Source: Eucalyptus grandis
Lineage: Eukaryota > Streptophyta > Magnoliopsida > Myrtales > Myrtaceae
DNA: 64,000 nucleotides
Direction: 5' to 3'
NCBI RefSeq assembly: GCF_016545825.1
Contig: NC_052613.1
Location: 52,186,112 to 52,250,111, forward strand
Below are positions 11,961-24,400 of the stretch, in pieces. A model generated the notes under the pieces. The model worked only from the letters and a program-made list of their open reading frames with translations. It did no database searches and had not been told where the DNA came from. Both the position numbers and the translations under genes were made by a program. The number at the start of each line of letters is the position of its first letter. The first letter of the stretch is position 1.

Positions 11961-12038
11961 CAATATACTTGAAAACCTTCATAATTAATTAGGACTAACA
12001 ACTCTTGGTGCAAAAAAAAAAAAAAATCGATTACATAG
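11961..12038 (+). repeat. Right direct repeat flanking the foldback MULE
   Basis: Second copy of the 8041-8124 sequence, ending at the same GATTACATAG. Confidence 0.8.
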
Positions 12039-12825
12039 CATAAATTTTCATTAGCAGCCACCAAAGTGATATCTCAAACAATCGTTTAGCGTAGGTAACC
12101 TTTATGAAAGTAATATAACACTCAAGTAATCTAATGAAAATTCTCGGCCTTTTTCCATTGAGTTCAAAGCAAGACTTTTCCTAAGGCCATGCATGAAAAG
12201 AAATCATTTGAGAAATTCGATGAATGAGAACCGCGGTACAATATCTAGTTTCACAAATTCAATGCGTGTACAAATTGTTTTTAATAATGCAAGGTATACA
12301 AGGCCAAACTCAAGCCTGTAGTTGATGCGAATCAAGTTTGAATAGCATGAATGTAAATTGTTTCATGTTGAGAAAATTATCCATCCATGATAATATATCG
12401 GTAAAATAAGACAAGATGAGAAATATGTTGACTCTTTCAAATAATCTCCTTTGTGTTCATTGACAATTTCTTGTTATCCTGACTATCACGGCAAAGCAAT
12501 GTGCTTTATTGGAATTTTCTTAACAAAATTGAAGATGGTAGATGTTTTCAAGTTTCCTTTATAATTGGAGAAGTCAAGCATGTCAAACACACGCCCTTTA
12601 CTTTTTGAGGCCCCTTGGTAGCTAATAATGTTGAAACAACTTGAAAATCGTTAGGATGAAGCTGTAGATTCCAATTAGGAATCAATATCATCTTGAACAT
12701 CAACATGTTTTGAATCGGTCATATTATGCAAGAAGTGATCATCATGGATTCATCCACCATTTTTGTCTTTGTGGATAATCAGAGAAAAATCGTCACTACA
12801 GACAGATCAGAAAAGTCCATGTATC
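12039..12825. repeat. P450-1 5' flank
   Basis: No gene seen. About 0.8 kb, nearly identical to 54218-55000 (P450-5 flank) and more loosely similar to 37500-38350 (P450-3 flank). Confidence 0.75.
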
Positions 12826-12834
12826 AATTCCAAG

Positions 12835-14060
12835 GGGAAAAGTACCAAAAAAGTCCGAAACATATTGCATTGGTACCAATTCAGTCCTAAACTTTTCAAT
12901 TGGACCAATTCAGTCCTAAACCTTTTAATATTGGTACCAATTCAGTCCATTCGGCCAATTTTGGCCGGCCGGTCTTGGACGTGGACGTCGGCCGGTGGCG
13001 GACGCCGACGTGGCAATTTTTATGATTTTTTAATGATTTTTTTGAATTTTTTTATTAATTTTTATTAATTTTTTCCTTTTTTTCTACTTTCTTCTTCGTT
13101 GTTACCGGCGAGCCTCCGGTGAGGCTCGCGGCCACCGGGTGAGGGCCACGAAGCCCTCGCCGCCGCCGGTGGTCGCGGCCCTCGCCGGCCTCTCCCGAGC
13201 CACCGGCGAGGCGGCCGCTCAGATGGGTGAGGCCAGCCTCGCCCGTGGCTGGTGAGGCCATGGCGGCCATCGCCGGGCGGAGGCGAGGGCTGCGAAGTCC
13301 TCGCCGGATGCCGGCGGGTTGCGACCCTCGCTCGGCCTCGCCTAGGGCCGCGGGCGAGGCCGGCCTCGGAAGAAGGAGAGGAGGGTGTTGGGCGGCGGGC
13401 TAGGGTTTCGGAGGCGAAGATCGGGCGGGGGAGCGGCGGCGTGAGTCACGGGAGGTGGGAAACCAGGGTCTCAAGTGGGATCTCGTGGAGGTGAGGGCAT
13501 AGGTGACGAGGTCGAGAAGCTTTGGGGTCGACAAGGGAGGAGGCGCCGGGGACTCAGCAGCAAGGTCGGGGTGAGGCCGAGCGAGGGTCGCGACCCTCGC
13601 CGGCGGCTGTTGAGGGCCGCAGCCCTCGCCTCCGCCCGGCGATGGCCGCCATGGCCTTGCCAGCCGCGGGCGAGGCTAGCCTCGCCAGATCCGGCGAAAG
13701 CCGCCTCGCGGCGGCTCAGGAGAGGCGAGCTAGGGGCGGCCCTTGCCGGCGGCAAGCGAGGGCTTCGCGGCCCTCGCCGGCAACCACGAAGAAGAAAGCA
13801 GAAAAGAAAAGGAAAAAGAAAAGAAAAATGAAAAAATTAATAAAAAATCATAAAAAAATTTGAAAAAATCATAAAAATTGCAACGTCAGCGTTCGGCCAC
13901 CGGTCGACGTCCACGTCAGCACCGGCCGGCCAAAATTGGCCGGATGGACTGAATTGGTACCAATATTAAAAGGTTTAGGACTGAATTGGTCCAATTGAAA
14001 AGTTTAGGACTGAATTGGTACCAATGCAATATGTTTAGGACTTTTTTGGTACTTTTCCCC
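12835..14060. mobile_element. Foldback Mutator-like element (E2), TSD AATTCCAAG
   Basis: Ends GGGAAAAGTACC and its inverse, with 9-bp repeats AATTCCAAG at 12826-12834 and 14061-14069. The paralogous site before P450-5 (about 55004-55016) is empty. TIR complementarity is near perfect for about 140 bp and continues through GC-rich arms, left 12835-13351 and right 13572-14060. The loop of about 220 bp includes CTAGGGTTTCGG and could be a captured 5'UTR-like piece. No transposase. Frames of 80-118 codons here are GC-rich shadows. The right end lies 34 bp upstream of the P450-1 TATA box. Confidence 0.82.
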
Positions 14061-14094
14061 AATTCCAAGAGTTGATTCTTCAGCATCCATTTTG

Positions 14095-14100
14095 TATATA
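14095..14100 (+). promoter_or_regulatory. TATA box of P450-1
   Basis: TATATA within TTTTGTATATAACAC, 71 bp before the ATG. The same motif and spacing occur before P450-2 (31693-31698) and P450-5 (55037-55042). It has decayed to TATTTA before P450-4 and is lost before P450-3. Confidence 0.6.
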
Positions 14101-14170
14101 ACACTACTCAACCACGCCAAATTAACTCAAAACATTTTAAGTATTCTTACTGCACATAACCATCCCGACA

Positions 14171-16640
14171 ATGGCTCTTCACATCCTCTTCACGTGGCTT
14201 GCTGTTTCCCTTCCTCTCCTCCTTTTCCTCCTCTCAGTGAAAAACTTCAATAACAAAAAAGAAGAACCTCCCTCCAGGGCCTCCACCACTCCCCATCATA
14301 GGCAACCTCCACCAACTCGGCCATTTGCCTCATCAGTCTCTGTGGAAACTCTCCAGACGGTATGGCCCCGTCATGTTCATCCGCCTCGGCGGTGTCCCTA
14401 CCATCGTAACGTCCTCCCCTGAAGCCGCCAGGGAGGTCCTCAAGACCCATGACCTCGACTGTTGCAGTCGCCCACGGCTGGTCGGCACAGGACGCCTCAC
14501 CTATGACTCCCTCGATATGGCCTTCGTGGAGTATGGCGATTACTGGAGGGAGGTAAGGAAGTTGTGTGTGCTTGAGTTGTTCAGTGCAAAGCGAGTCCAC
14601 TCCTTCCGATACATCAGGGAGGAGGAGGTGGGATCTATGATCGAGTCGATTGCAAAATCAGCAGAGAGTGGAACTCCGATTAATATGAGCGAGAAGTTCA
14701 TGGCTCTGACGGCTAACTTCACTTGCAGGTAGGGCATAGTAGTGTAGTTGAGGAGTCCAGTCGACTAAGTTATCCATTTAATTATATTGATTCATCGTTA
14801 GGTAGGGCATACATCGACTCAATAACTTTTCATGTGTATTAAATAATGATCACGCGACCATATAAACAGCCAATTAATGAAAGAAAATGGATTGATAAAT
14901 TTTAACGTAGAAAGAGAGGCATGCGTCGACAATTTATATACTTATGTCTCTCATCACTCATCACAAGGAAGTAGGAAATATGGCCATGGTGAAAAGCATG
15001 GACGACTTGTTTGATGCCGAGCAATCGCCTAAGTGCTAGCGATTGGTTGAAAATGAATATATTGTAAATTCGTAAAATTCATATCTAGTCGGGCTTTATT
15101 ACTCTGAATTCATAACAAACTGTTTTTAACTTTTAACTAACCCGCATATAAACTCAACCCTCTAAATTTGAATAAAAAGTTGGCTCTTTAACCCATTTTG
15201 CCATCGTTAATCACTACTCGAATTCTTCAGGGTTCGACAACATATTGAGCCTCGTTCTTTAAACTCAAGCTCAACTTGACGATGAGTTCTACGTTCGAAC
15301 TTGACTATGTTTAATTAGATTCGATCAGTGTTACAAGCTAGGCGATTATTTGGCTATTATCAACTTCAGCTTTGATTCAAGTCACTGCTCCAAACGGAAG
15401 TTTGTCAAGCCTGAGAGCGAAGCATGAATCGCTCACTAGAAACTCTGACTTGTTTGCACACCTTGCATGCAGGGTTGCGTTTGGGAAGGCATTTCACGGG
15501 ATGGAGTTCGAAAACGGAAGGTTCATGCATATGATTCACGAGGCAGTGGCGATGTTGGGAAGCTTCTCGGCATCTGATTATTTCCCTCAATTCGGCTGGA
15601 TCGTGGACAGGTTCACGGGTCTCCATTCGAGGTTGGAGAAGAGCTTTCGCAATTTGGACGTTTTCTATCAGAAGGTGATCGAAGAGCATCGGAATGCAAA
15701 TAAGAGCAACGAGGAAGAGGTAGACATTGTCGATTTGCTGCTGAAGATGGAGAAAGATCAGACTGAGCTCGCCGGGGTCCGGCTGAAGGAAGAAAATATC
15801 AAGGCCATCTTGATGGTACATCATACAATCCCTACGTATTACCTAATGTAGATCATATACACAATCGAGAAGCAAAATCGAAGGTTCTATATATTGCAGG
15901 ATATAATTTAAGAACTCCTTAAATGAATACACAGTGTTTCTCGGGTATAAATGATATCATGGCAAAAATTGATCTATATGTCTTTTTTTGTGAATCATGA
16001 CTGCATGGTCGTTATCAGGATATATTTCTAGGAGGGGTGGACACCGGTGCAGTCGTCATGGACTGGACAATGGCCGAGCTCGTCAGGAACCCAAGGGCGA
16101 TGCGAAAAGCTCAAGAAGAGATCCGGAGTTGCGTTGGAAACAAGAAATGGGTCGTAGAAGATGACCTTAGCAAACTCAAATATCTCAAGTTAGTACTCAA
16201 AGAAGTGATGAGGCTACACCCTCCAGGTGCACTACTCCTTCAAGGAAACCATGGACCATTTCAAGCTATTTGGCTACGATGTTGACCCAAAGAGTCGTGT
16301 CCTGGTGAATGTATGGGGCATCGGGCGAGACCCAGGCCTGTGGGAGCGCCCGGAGGAGTTCGTGCCGGAGAGGTTCGAGGAAAGTCCAATTGATTATAAG
16401 GGGAATCATTTCGAGTTGTTACCATTTGGGGCGGGGCGGAGGGGATGCCCTGGGATGTCAATGGCCATGGCAACGATCGAGCTGGCGCTTGCCAATGTCT
16501 TGCACTCCTTCGATTGGCAATTGCCGGAGGGAATGACAGAGGGAGACGTGAGCATGGAAGAAGGGGCTGGACTAGCCGTGTTCAAGAAAGTACCTCTCAC
16601 TCTGTTGCCGGTGAAAGCGTCGCGTGAAATGGATGCATAA
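14171..16640 (+). pseudogene. P450-1: CYP71-family cytochrome P450, two frameshifts
   Basis: A microsomal haem monooxygenase of the CYP71 family (CYP71B-like); substrate unknown. Exons are 14171-14728, 15473-15815 and 16019-16640, with GT/AG introns of 744 and 203 bp. Exon 1 encodes a Leu-rich membrane anchor ([18 protein letters not shown]), a hinge, and the C-helix WREVR. Exon 3 holds the I-helix GGVDTG, the ExxR motif KEVMR, PERF and the haem loop FGAGRRGCPG (Cys codon 16446-16448). An extra A in the run at 14255-14260 shifts the frame just after the anchor, so the hinge PPGPP is read only in another frame. Two bases are missing near 16238-16246 compared with P450-5, breaking the frame after LHPPGALLL. 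Otherwise nearly identical to P450-5. Both lesions are in homopolymers and could be consensus errors. Confidence 0.85.
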
Positions 16641-16753
16641 CAAAATCGTTGTTAAATGAAAGCCATCATATCTCACAACGTTTTATACTTAATTATGATT
16701 AAGCATCGTAAAGTTGTACGGTACAATGTTCTAGCACACAATACTTCCATATG

Positions 16754-16785
<32 letters not shown>

Positions 16786-17640
16786 TGTATGTATGTATAA
16801 AATAAGACTCTTTGAGTGTATTGCTTGTAAGCCAATTAATAAACAGACCCATTTGAGGAATTTTGTGCATTGTGACTATTGAAGAGAGATCATCAGTTAA
16901 GCGAGTTACTTGTGAATTAACAAATTGCATCTGTATCCCAAGCGAGATAATTACTTTGATAGTTAAAAGTCTTTTACATGCATGGGGTGATTCAACAATC
17001 TTTTTTTTTTTTTTTTGGTTTTAATATTTTCAAATAAAAGGGTAATGCCCCTCGTCAAGATGAGCTGTAGCGTGTCACTAGAAATTTAGTCATTCGAGAA
17101 TAATAATATAGCTTTATTCATTTCAAGCATACTCGTAATAAATTGAAGTAATCTGCCAAAACATAGGCACTTTCAAATTAAATATAGCTTACCGACACTG
17201 CGTATTTATTAGTTTTTTTTTTTTTTGGTAAGAAGTAAATCTATTAAAAGAAAAACACTCTGTCAAACTGAAAACAGGATGTATTGCAAATCATAGCATA
17301 AAAAATGTCATGCAATTTTAATGAGACTTCTTGCCTTTTAAGTTTTAAGATCCGAACTCCAAAAGGTGTTGATCATAGCCCTTCCTCTAGGTTGCGTTTG
17401 GTTGTCAGGATAAAATTTAGGATAGAATAAAATTTATTCTATTTTGCATTTGGTGTCCACTCAAGATAGGATAAAGTTGGATATAATGGGGATATAGACC
17501 AGATAAAATTATTTCATATGAGAGATGGGATAAGATGGATAGTATTTTTAATATCTATAATAAGAAATTTTTTCTCAAATAACAAATTTCTTAAATTAAC
17601 AAATTAAAATTATATTTCAATATAAATAATATTGTTTTCT
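16641..17640. repeat. P450-1 3' flank
   Basis: No gene seen. Matches the DNA after P450-2 (34300-35000) and P450-4 (46932-47560), including a shared GTACGGTACAATGTTCTAG segment. At 17393-17560 is an extra stretch beginning GTTGCGTTTGGTTGTCAGGA that resembles a TIR element end, but no second end was confirmed. Confidence 0.6.
16757..16798. repeat. (ATGT)n microsatellite
   Basis: About ten tandem ATGT units in the P450-1 3' flank. The P450-5 flank has (AT)n then (ATGT)n at the same place, into which a Copia element inserted. Confidence 0.9.
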
Positions 17641-19357
17641 CATGTCCCCGTATATACCCTATTGCAATATAATGGAAAATCGCCCTGATCCAATGCAATT
17701 AGTCGATTGCTCCAGCAAGATCGGATACATAAGTTGTTTGGCATCTGTATTAAACTTTATGGAATGATAAAATACCATCTAAAGTTTATCTTCTTGAGCA
17801 AAGTAGGCATAGATAGTCAAACTATGAGCATGAGCTTAAAAACGGATGAATTTCATGACCCATAAAATAGATTGCAGTTAGTACATCGCCAAAAAGATGA
17901 AAATAATCATGTAAACATGACCAGATATATTCAAAGTTACTGGCATTATTAATTAGTTATTAATCACATATGGATGCTGGTAATTTTAGATGTATCAATA
18001 GTTATCATTGTATAAAATTGCACCCCTCCATGTAATAGACGTAGACACAAAGTGAAGTACCACATAATAAGTATTGGAACAAACATTCGGTCAACTAGAT
18101 TCTCACTATATATAATAGATCAGAGAATACAATTCAAAACTAATTAAACGACGGCAGCATAGGATTGCACCCTTCGAATTAATGGACAGAATTTATTAGA
18201 TTAGAAACTAGACTTTAAAAGGAGTTAATATTATATCAGGCTCGCTGATTTAACTCCATAAATCGAAATACTTCAATATTGCTTGGATTTGGACTCCTCT
18301 TGTGGTATTCTGTCGTGAGGTATAGGACATTAATGTGAGAAAGAACTTGCTAAATTCATCTTTGGGATCGCTTCTCGTATTATATTTGGCCAAACATTAT
18401 TTTGGGCCCATCGGAACGAATGCAGAAAATAAGTAGCAATAAGTGGAAAGGTCCTCACACCACCTTCTAAACAAGTAGTCACTTAGAGGATTTAATGAAG
18501 CAAAGCAGATATTACATATATACATAAACCCCACATGTGTAGATTGGTCCACCCAAAGATAATTCTCGTGATGAACAAAATTGCAATATTTCATTTCTAG
18601 TAGCTGGGGGATCAACATTAACCGATCAAAGGTGTGTGCTCATAATCACGACTTGTACATATAAATTTGCCTTTAGGTTGGACCAAATCGAGGTGCATCT
18701 CTGTTGAGGATAGTTAGGATATTGGACTTTAGCCATGATGATTCAAAGTCATGTGGACAAATCTTCGGCTAATCACAATTTAATGCTCGCGGATTACGTG
18801 ATATGGGGCGCTCTATCAAATTTGTCCTTTTAAGTACCTACCACTCGGGTTTTGACGTTACCCTAGTCCTTCGTCTTGTAATATACCTCCGAGTCTTTTG
18901 TTGAACTAAGTTTGAGGTTCATGACTTTTCTCTTTGGGTGGCTAAACCTATTTTAAACCACCATAGGCATGGACGAGGGAATCGATAGTTGTATAATTTG
19001 ATCAACGATTGAAATGAATCTAGTAGTTATGTGGACCGGAGTCTTAACTATATTCACCCACTGTCATGACCTTAAAAAGGGATATAATTCATGTCCCATA
19101 AACTGATTGTAGTCACAGTATTATTAAAATAATAAAATAAATAATTACAATTGTGTAAACACTGCTGAATAAATTCAAAGTTCATTGCATTATTAAGAAG
19201 TCACACATAGATATGCTAATGTTATCAATAGTCATTATCTTATACGAAATCTCACAGTTGCATGAATCAATTATGGAGTACGTTAAAATTCTTTATCAAC
19301 TAGTTGGAGAAATTACATGTTATTCATATGGGTCTTGAGAAGCCAACAAAAAGTACG
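17641..19357. repeat. Intergenic segment, paralogous to 38780-41735
   Basis: No gene seen. This 1.7 kb segment is collinear with the DNA downstream of P450-3, and the junctions of three later insertions there (E4, the PIF-like element, E5) can be read as empty sites here, for example TAA at 18943-18945 and GAAATTACA at 19309-19317. It ends in GTACG (19353-19357), the TSD of the Copia element. Confidence 0.7.
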
Positions 19358-19802
19358 TGTTGGGATTGTCGGATTCCCAAAAACCGGATTCGACACTAAA
19401 TCGAACCCCTAAAACGAATGCAGAAGACAAGCCCGGGAAAAACATGTATCACCGATCCTAAAGCACACCACGGAATCGAGCGTACCTTGTTAGCCACAGA
19501 TTAAACACCAATGCTGAAGATTGAGGAAGAGAAACCGATCCCGTTCGATCCGATGACGTCAATTGGCCTTGAAGGGAAGACGGTGTCGTCTCTTGCGCAC
19601 TGTCTTTCTTTTGGAGGGAGAGAGGGAGAGGAACGTACGTTATGCCAACGGTTGTGTTCCTCCCTCTCTCTTTCTTCTTTTATACGTCCTTCCAACAAAA
19701 AGGAACGTACCCCTTCATCCATGGGCCCTAATCTTGTGGGCCGGGCTTTTAGGCCCATCATGGTTGGACGGGCCAACTTAGGCCCATCACATAAAACCAT
19801 CA
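19358..19802 (-). repeat. 3' LTR of the Copia element
   Basis: 445 bp, TG...CA. Contains a minus-strand TATA box TATAAAAG (19677-19684), several GGCCCA/TGGGCC motifs on its upstream side, and a palindromic TGACGTCA at 19554-19561. Confidence 0.92.
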
Positions 19803-19812
19803 TCTCCCACTC
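19803..19812 (-). other. Polypurine tract of the Copia element
   Basis: GAGTGGGAGA on the minus strand, directly next to the 3' LTR, as required for plus-strand DNA priming. Confidence 0.7.
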
Positions 19813-20027
19813 GCACATGATGGGCCGAACAAGATTCTCTTTACCTTTTTTCAACATTCATATCGGTGAATAATCCGTGCGACCAGCATACTTTGAGAGC
19901 TTGTTGCCATACATCTGTTAGGAATATATAGCAGCTCATAATGGACATCACACTCTGAGTAGATTTAGTATGCAGTACCCTAGATCGATCGATCACATTT
20001 ATATATCTCTTGATCTCTTTTAAACAA

Positions 20028-20030
<3 letters not shown>

Positions 20031-20067
<37 letters not shown>
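20031..20067. repeat. (TA)n microsatellite
   Basis: About 18 TA units inside the Copia 3' untranslated region. Confidence 0.95.
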
Positions 20068-20071
<4 letters not shown>

Positions 20072-20911
20072 TCACAATTATGATTATCCCAAAGACAGTC
20101 ATAATTGGTTAATCAGTGAATACAAAACTACAATGTGATTCTCCAAATGCGATCTTCCTCTTTCCTTCAAACTCTCAATTTCAGTTCAGCCTGCTTTTCT
20201 AGAAATGTCCCATTAGATCGAATCGACTCATGACCATTGGCAACATCCTAAGATAACAAACATTAAATAGAAATCTTGAGAATAAGTAAGAGTCATGAGG
20301 GGACTAAAAAATTGAGGAACTCTTTTCCTCAAGAGTCTCACACGACACAAAAGTTGAAATCAAACTTTTGCCACTCTTATTAGTCGTCTCATGCATACGT
20401 AGTATGAAATACGTATTACGGTATTAACTCATTTCCCATGGAGCATATGTCTACACCTTTCAATACCGTACAGATGATAGTTCAGACATACCCAATGTCT
20501 AACTTGAGTTCACTTATCTACTCATTCACAAAATTCATCAGAACTCACATCTGGCATCATAGATAGATAAAGTAAAATATGTTGGTTATTTTACTTTCGG
20601 ACACAGTAAATATTATGTCCTCATCTTAACACTCAGTTAAGGCGACAAATATATTTTAAGCTTGAGCTCTCGATTATCACCTAGATAATAAGCTTAAAAA
20701 CAGTCTCATCTCTATTTATCACACAGTAAATAGAGGTGATTACCCGTGTGAGTGGGCTAATCTTATATCTGTCCGACATACTTTCTCAACTTAAAATGAT
20801 GCACTGAGCATTAAGATGCATAAAGATCAAACAAAGATTCATAGGCATTAATCATGAAAATACAAATTCATCAAATGTGAACACTTAAGAGAAATTACAA
20901 TATTCAGTACA

Positions 20912-21403
20912 TCAGCCTCTACGCAATTCTAGAGGTTTCACATGACCACAAAACACATCTCTAGGTATTGACTTTGTGATAAGATCTGCTACCATTCTAT
21001 GCGTAGATATGTACTGTAAGTTCACATCATTTCGTGCAACCATATCTTTGACAAAATTATATTTGGTATCTATATATTCGGTATCTATATATTTGGTCTT
21101 GCCATGATATTTTGGATCTTTGGTGTACGCTTTTGCTGCTTGGCTATTACAGTTAATCAACAATGAATCTACAGCACTTCCAATAACACCTAAATGATCC
21201 AATAATCTCTTAAGCCAAACATCTTCTTGTATTGCTGCTGATAATGCCACGAACTCAGTTTCCATCGTGGACAAGGCTATACACTTTTGTTTCTTACTGC
21301 TCCAACATATGGTGCCACTATTCGGTAAGAAAAACAAATCTAGAGGTAGATTTTATTTCATCTAAATCTCCTCTCCAATCAGTATCAGAATAGCCTTAGA
21401 GTC
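20912..21403 (-). pseudogene. Copia RNase H domain remnant
   Basis: The frame 21337-20912 encodes ISWSSKKQ-like and STMETEFVALS motifs, then a C-terminal THRMVADLITKSIPRD segment typical of Copia RNase H ends. Upstream codons to 21403 give a YSDTDWRGD motif, but in-frame stops separate them. The nested solo LTR cuts the polyprotein just before this motif. Not functional. Confidence 0.85.
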
Positions 21404-24400
21404 TGTTGACACCTAATTTAAATTTAGTTTTTTTAGAAATAAAAGATAATATTTGATTATAGAGGGAAATTTTGAAAAAAAAAACTTTGAATTCAAAAAT
21501 GCAACAGCCATGTGATTTTGGAGCCGCATTTTTTGTTGAAGAAGTTGAGTGAATATTGGGAAATCTTCAACAACTTTGAGCGCTTTCATTATAAAATGCG
21601 AGGCTTCGTAACCGAGCACGGGGGAGAAATTCGAAAAAATTCAGAGCAAAAATTCTGTCGTTTAGGGGGGTTTCTCGGGTTCGAAAGAAGTGAAAAGAAT
21701 GGAAGGTTTTTCAGGGCTTTTTCGTTGATGCCTTTAAAGAAAATCTGCTGAAGGAAAAGTCAGAAGAAATGTGCAGAGAGAAAACAGAGGGGAAGTGACG
21801 TGAGAGAGACAGGTGAGAGAGAGAAAAAAGAAAAAAAGAATACACGAGAGAGAAGAGTCAGAGAGAAAGAGCAGTGAGAGCAGGAGAAAAACAAAAAAAA
21901 AAAAAAAAAAGAAAAGAAAAGGGGCTACAGTCCATCTTCTCCGAAGCCACCGGTGCCCGTTGTTGCCCACCGCACCTGCGCCACCCGCGCCGCCGCAACG
22001 CCAGCCACCGCCGCGTCTCGCCACCTCGTTGCTCTGCTCGCCTCCGCCACCGCTGCTCCACCAGTCACGCCGCGACTTCCAACCCCGCCGCCGACGCCTA
22101 CAGCAGCTCCCTTCGCTTCGCCTGCAACCCGCCGGTTCGCAATTCAGCCGGTCATCGTCGCGCCACCGCCGCTCCGCCAGCAGATCCTCTTTGAACCACC
22201 CTCAGTCGGCCTCCGAGCACCACTGCGCCTCTGCCACCATTGCCTCGCCAGACTCGCCACGACGCGCAGCAGCACGGCCGCCAACGCTCGCGCTTCCCGC
22301 CACTCCACCCGCAGCCGCGAAGCCACCTGTCCGCCGGTTCACCTCCCAGCCGCGATGAAGCTTCTGTTTCTGCAGGTCTGCCCCTGACCCGACGCCTGCT
22401 GAAGCCGCACCCCTTGCCTTGTCCGCATGTTCGTGCTGCTCTGAGCCACAAGAGACGCTGGCAGTTTTTTGTTCCTCCGACGATTGCTGCTGCCGTGCCC
22501 GATCTCGCACTGTCGCTGCGACTACTCGACGCCGCGCCCTCCTCCCGATGCTGCGCCCCTCCTCCGAACCGACGCCTGTGACCTGCCGCGATCTGCAGTG
22601 CCCATCACCGCACGCCTCTGTCCCTTCTGCAGGTCGCCGTGCTGCCCTCCGACCCAGCCGCCGGACTTCTCGCCGTGCTGCCCTCCCGGGCGACACCCGA
22701 CGCCACCGCCTCGAGCTCCTGCCGCCGCCGCTCCTGATCCGAGCCTGCTGCTGTGCTCCCGACCCACTTGTTGCCTCCCCTGTTTCTGTTGTTGGGCCTT
22801 AGGTAGTTTATTTTTATTTTATTTTTTATTTACTTATTTCATGTTATGTTAGCTTATTTTTAAGTTTCATTATTTGAATTGTAGTATTGTATGTTAATAT
22901 TTGTAGACCTTGTAGACATTAGGAGTTTTATCCCAAATTAAGGTAGTTATTAATTTGACCCGTAAGACGTCGGGTCATTTTTTTAATTACTTTAAGTTTT
23001 AGGAATTTGGATAGCATTTCAATTATTAAATCATTATAGAGTTAAAATAATTGTTAATTTAATCCGTGAGACAACGGATTATTTTTCGGTTATTTTAATT
23101 CTTATCTTCATTCTTTTAAAATAATTACTTGTTTGGAAATACTAAAAAAAAAAAAAAAAAATCAGAAATGCATAAAAATCTAAATATTGCATTAGAGCAT
23201 TTAGGTTTAGTAAATTAGGACGGTATTTTTAGGGTTAGTAAATTAGAATTGCATTTATAGGATTATAATTTTAGATTATACTTTTAGATGGGTGATTTTT
23301 GTTAGGACTAATTTCAAATAATGTTGGCATGTCATGATATAGTTTTTAAGATAAGATATAGCTTAAGTTAAATTGATTCCTAAAATAAATTAGAATATCA
23401 TTCACTTTAGTTAGTCTAATTAGTTTTAATTTCGAATTTTAATAAAAAAAAAAAAAAATATTAGGTACATATTAATTAATTTGCATAATAGGTTCAATTA
23501 GAATTTGTTTATTAATAAAATATTGTCATATCTAGAACTTAAGTACTTAGGTCCATGCACATTTCATATTAAAGCAATACACATAGATATTTTTAGATTA
23601 AGTCGATTTTCATTTAGTAAAACAAAAAGAAGAACAAAAAAAATGTTATGCATGCCATATGAGTTATAGTTTAATTTTTTTTTTAATAAAAAAAGAAAAT
23701 GCTAAAAGATGATCATTGCACCATTAAGTTACTTTCTTTCCAATAAAAAACATTATGTCATTAAAAAAAAATCATTTCCTTGGTTAGTTAATAGGTTAAT
23801 TCATAATTAATCTCATATCATCATTATTTAGCATAGGTTGCATATATGCATAAAAAAATGAATCATCATAAAAAAATCATAAAAGAGCATGCATGTAGAA
23901 ATACCATGTCATTCATCCCATATCACGTAGCACATGCATATTTAAGATTATATAAATTAGATTTGCATATATATAGTGATAAGTTTAAGTCATATTATAT
24001 GAATTGCATCTCGCATGTCATTAAAATAAATTCATGCATATTAAGTTAAATTAAGATTGCATATAATTAACATTTTTTTTAAAGAAAAAGAAAAAGAAAA
24101 AGAAAATTAGGTGTCATATTATTTAGAAATCATGTTTAGGACATGCATTTTTATTTGCATTTTTTATTTGAATGTTATTTTATTGATTGTTCACTCGTGT
24201 GACCACAATTTGCATGTTAGTAGCTTAGATTAAAATTAATCAACATTGCCTGCAAAATATTTTTAAAAAATTAAAATAAAATGTACCGAAAGGGCGTTAG
24301 ACTAATTTAGCGTAACCATATCCCCGGACCTACTGAATCTCTGGTTCGCAATAGTAAAGTATTCTCCCATACTTTACTTGGGTTTCTAACCAACCCTAAT

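Noticed and set aside
12835..14060. hAT assignment from an 8-bp target duplication
   Set aside because: Shifting one G gives a 9-bp TSD AATTCCAAG, and E5 independently has 9 bp; long TIRs also favour a Mutator-like element.
21813..22852. Cluster of frames of 81-181 codons on both strands
   Set aside because: Low-complexity Pro/Arg/Ala/Ser translations inside a solo LTR; every frame is open because GC-rich DNA has few stops.
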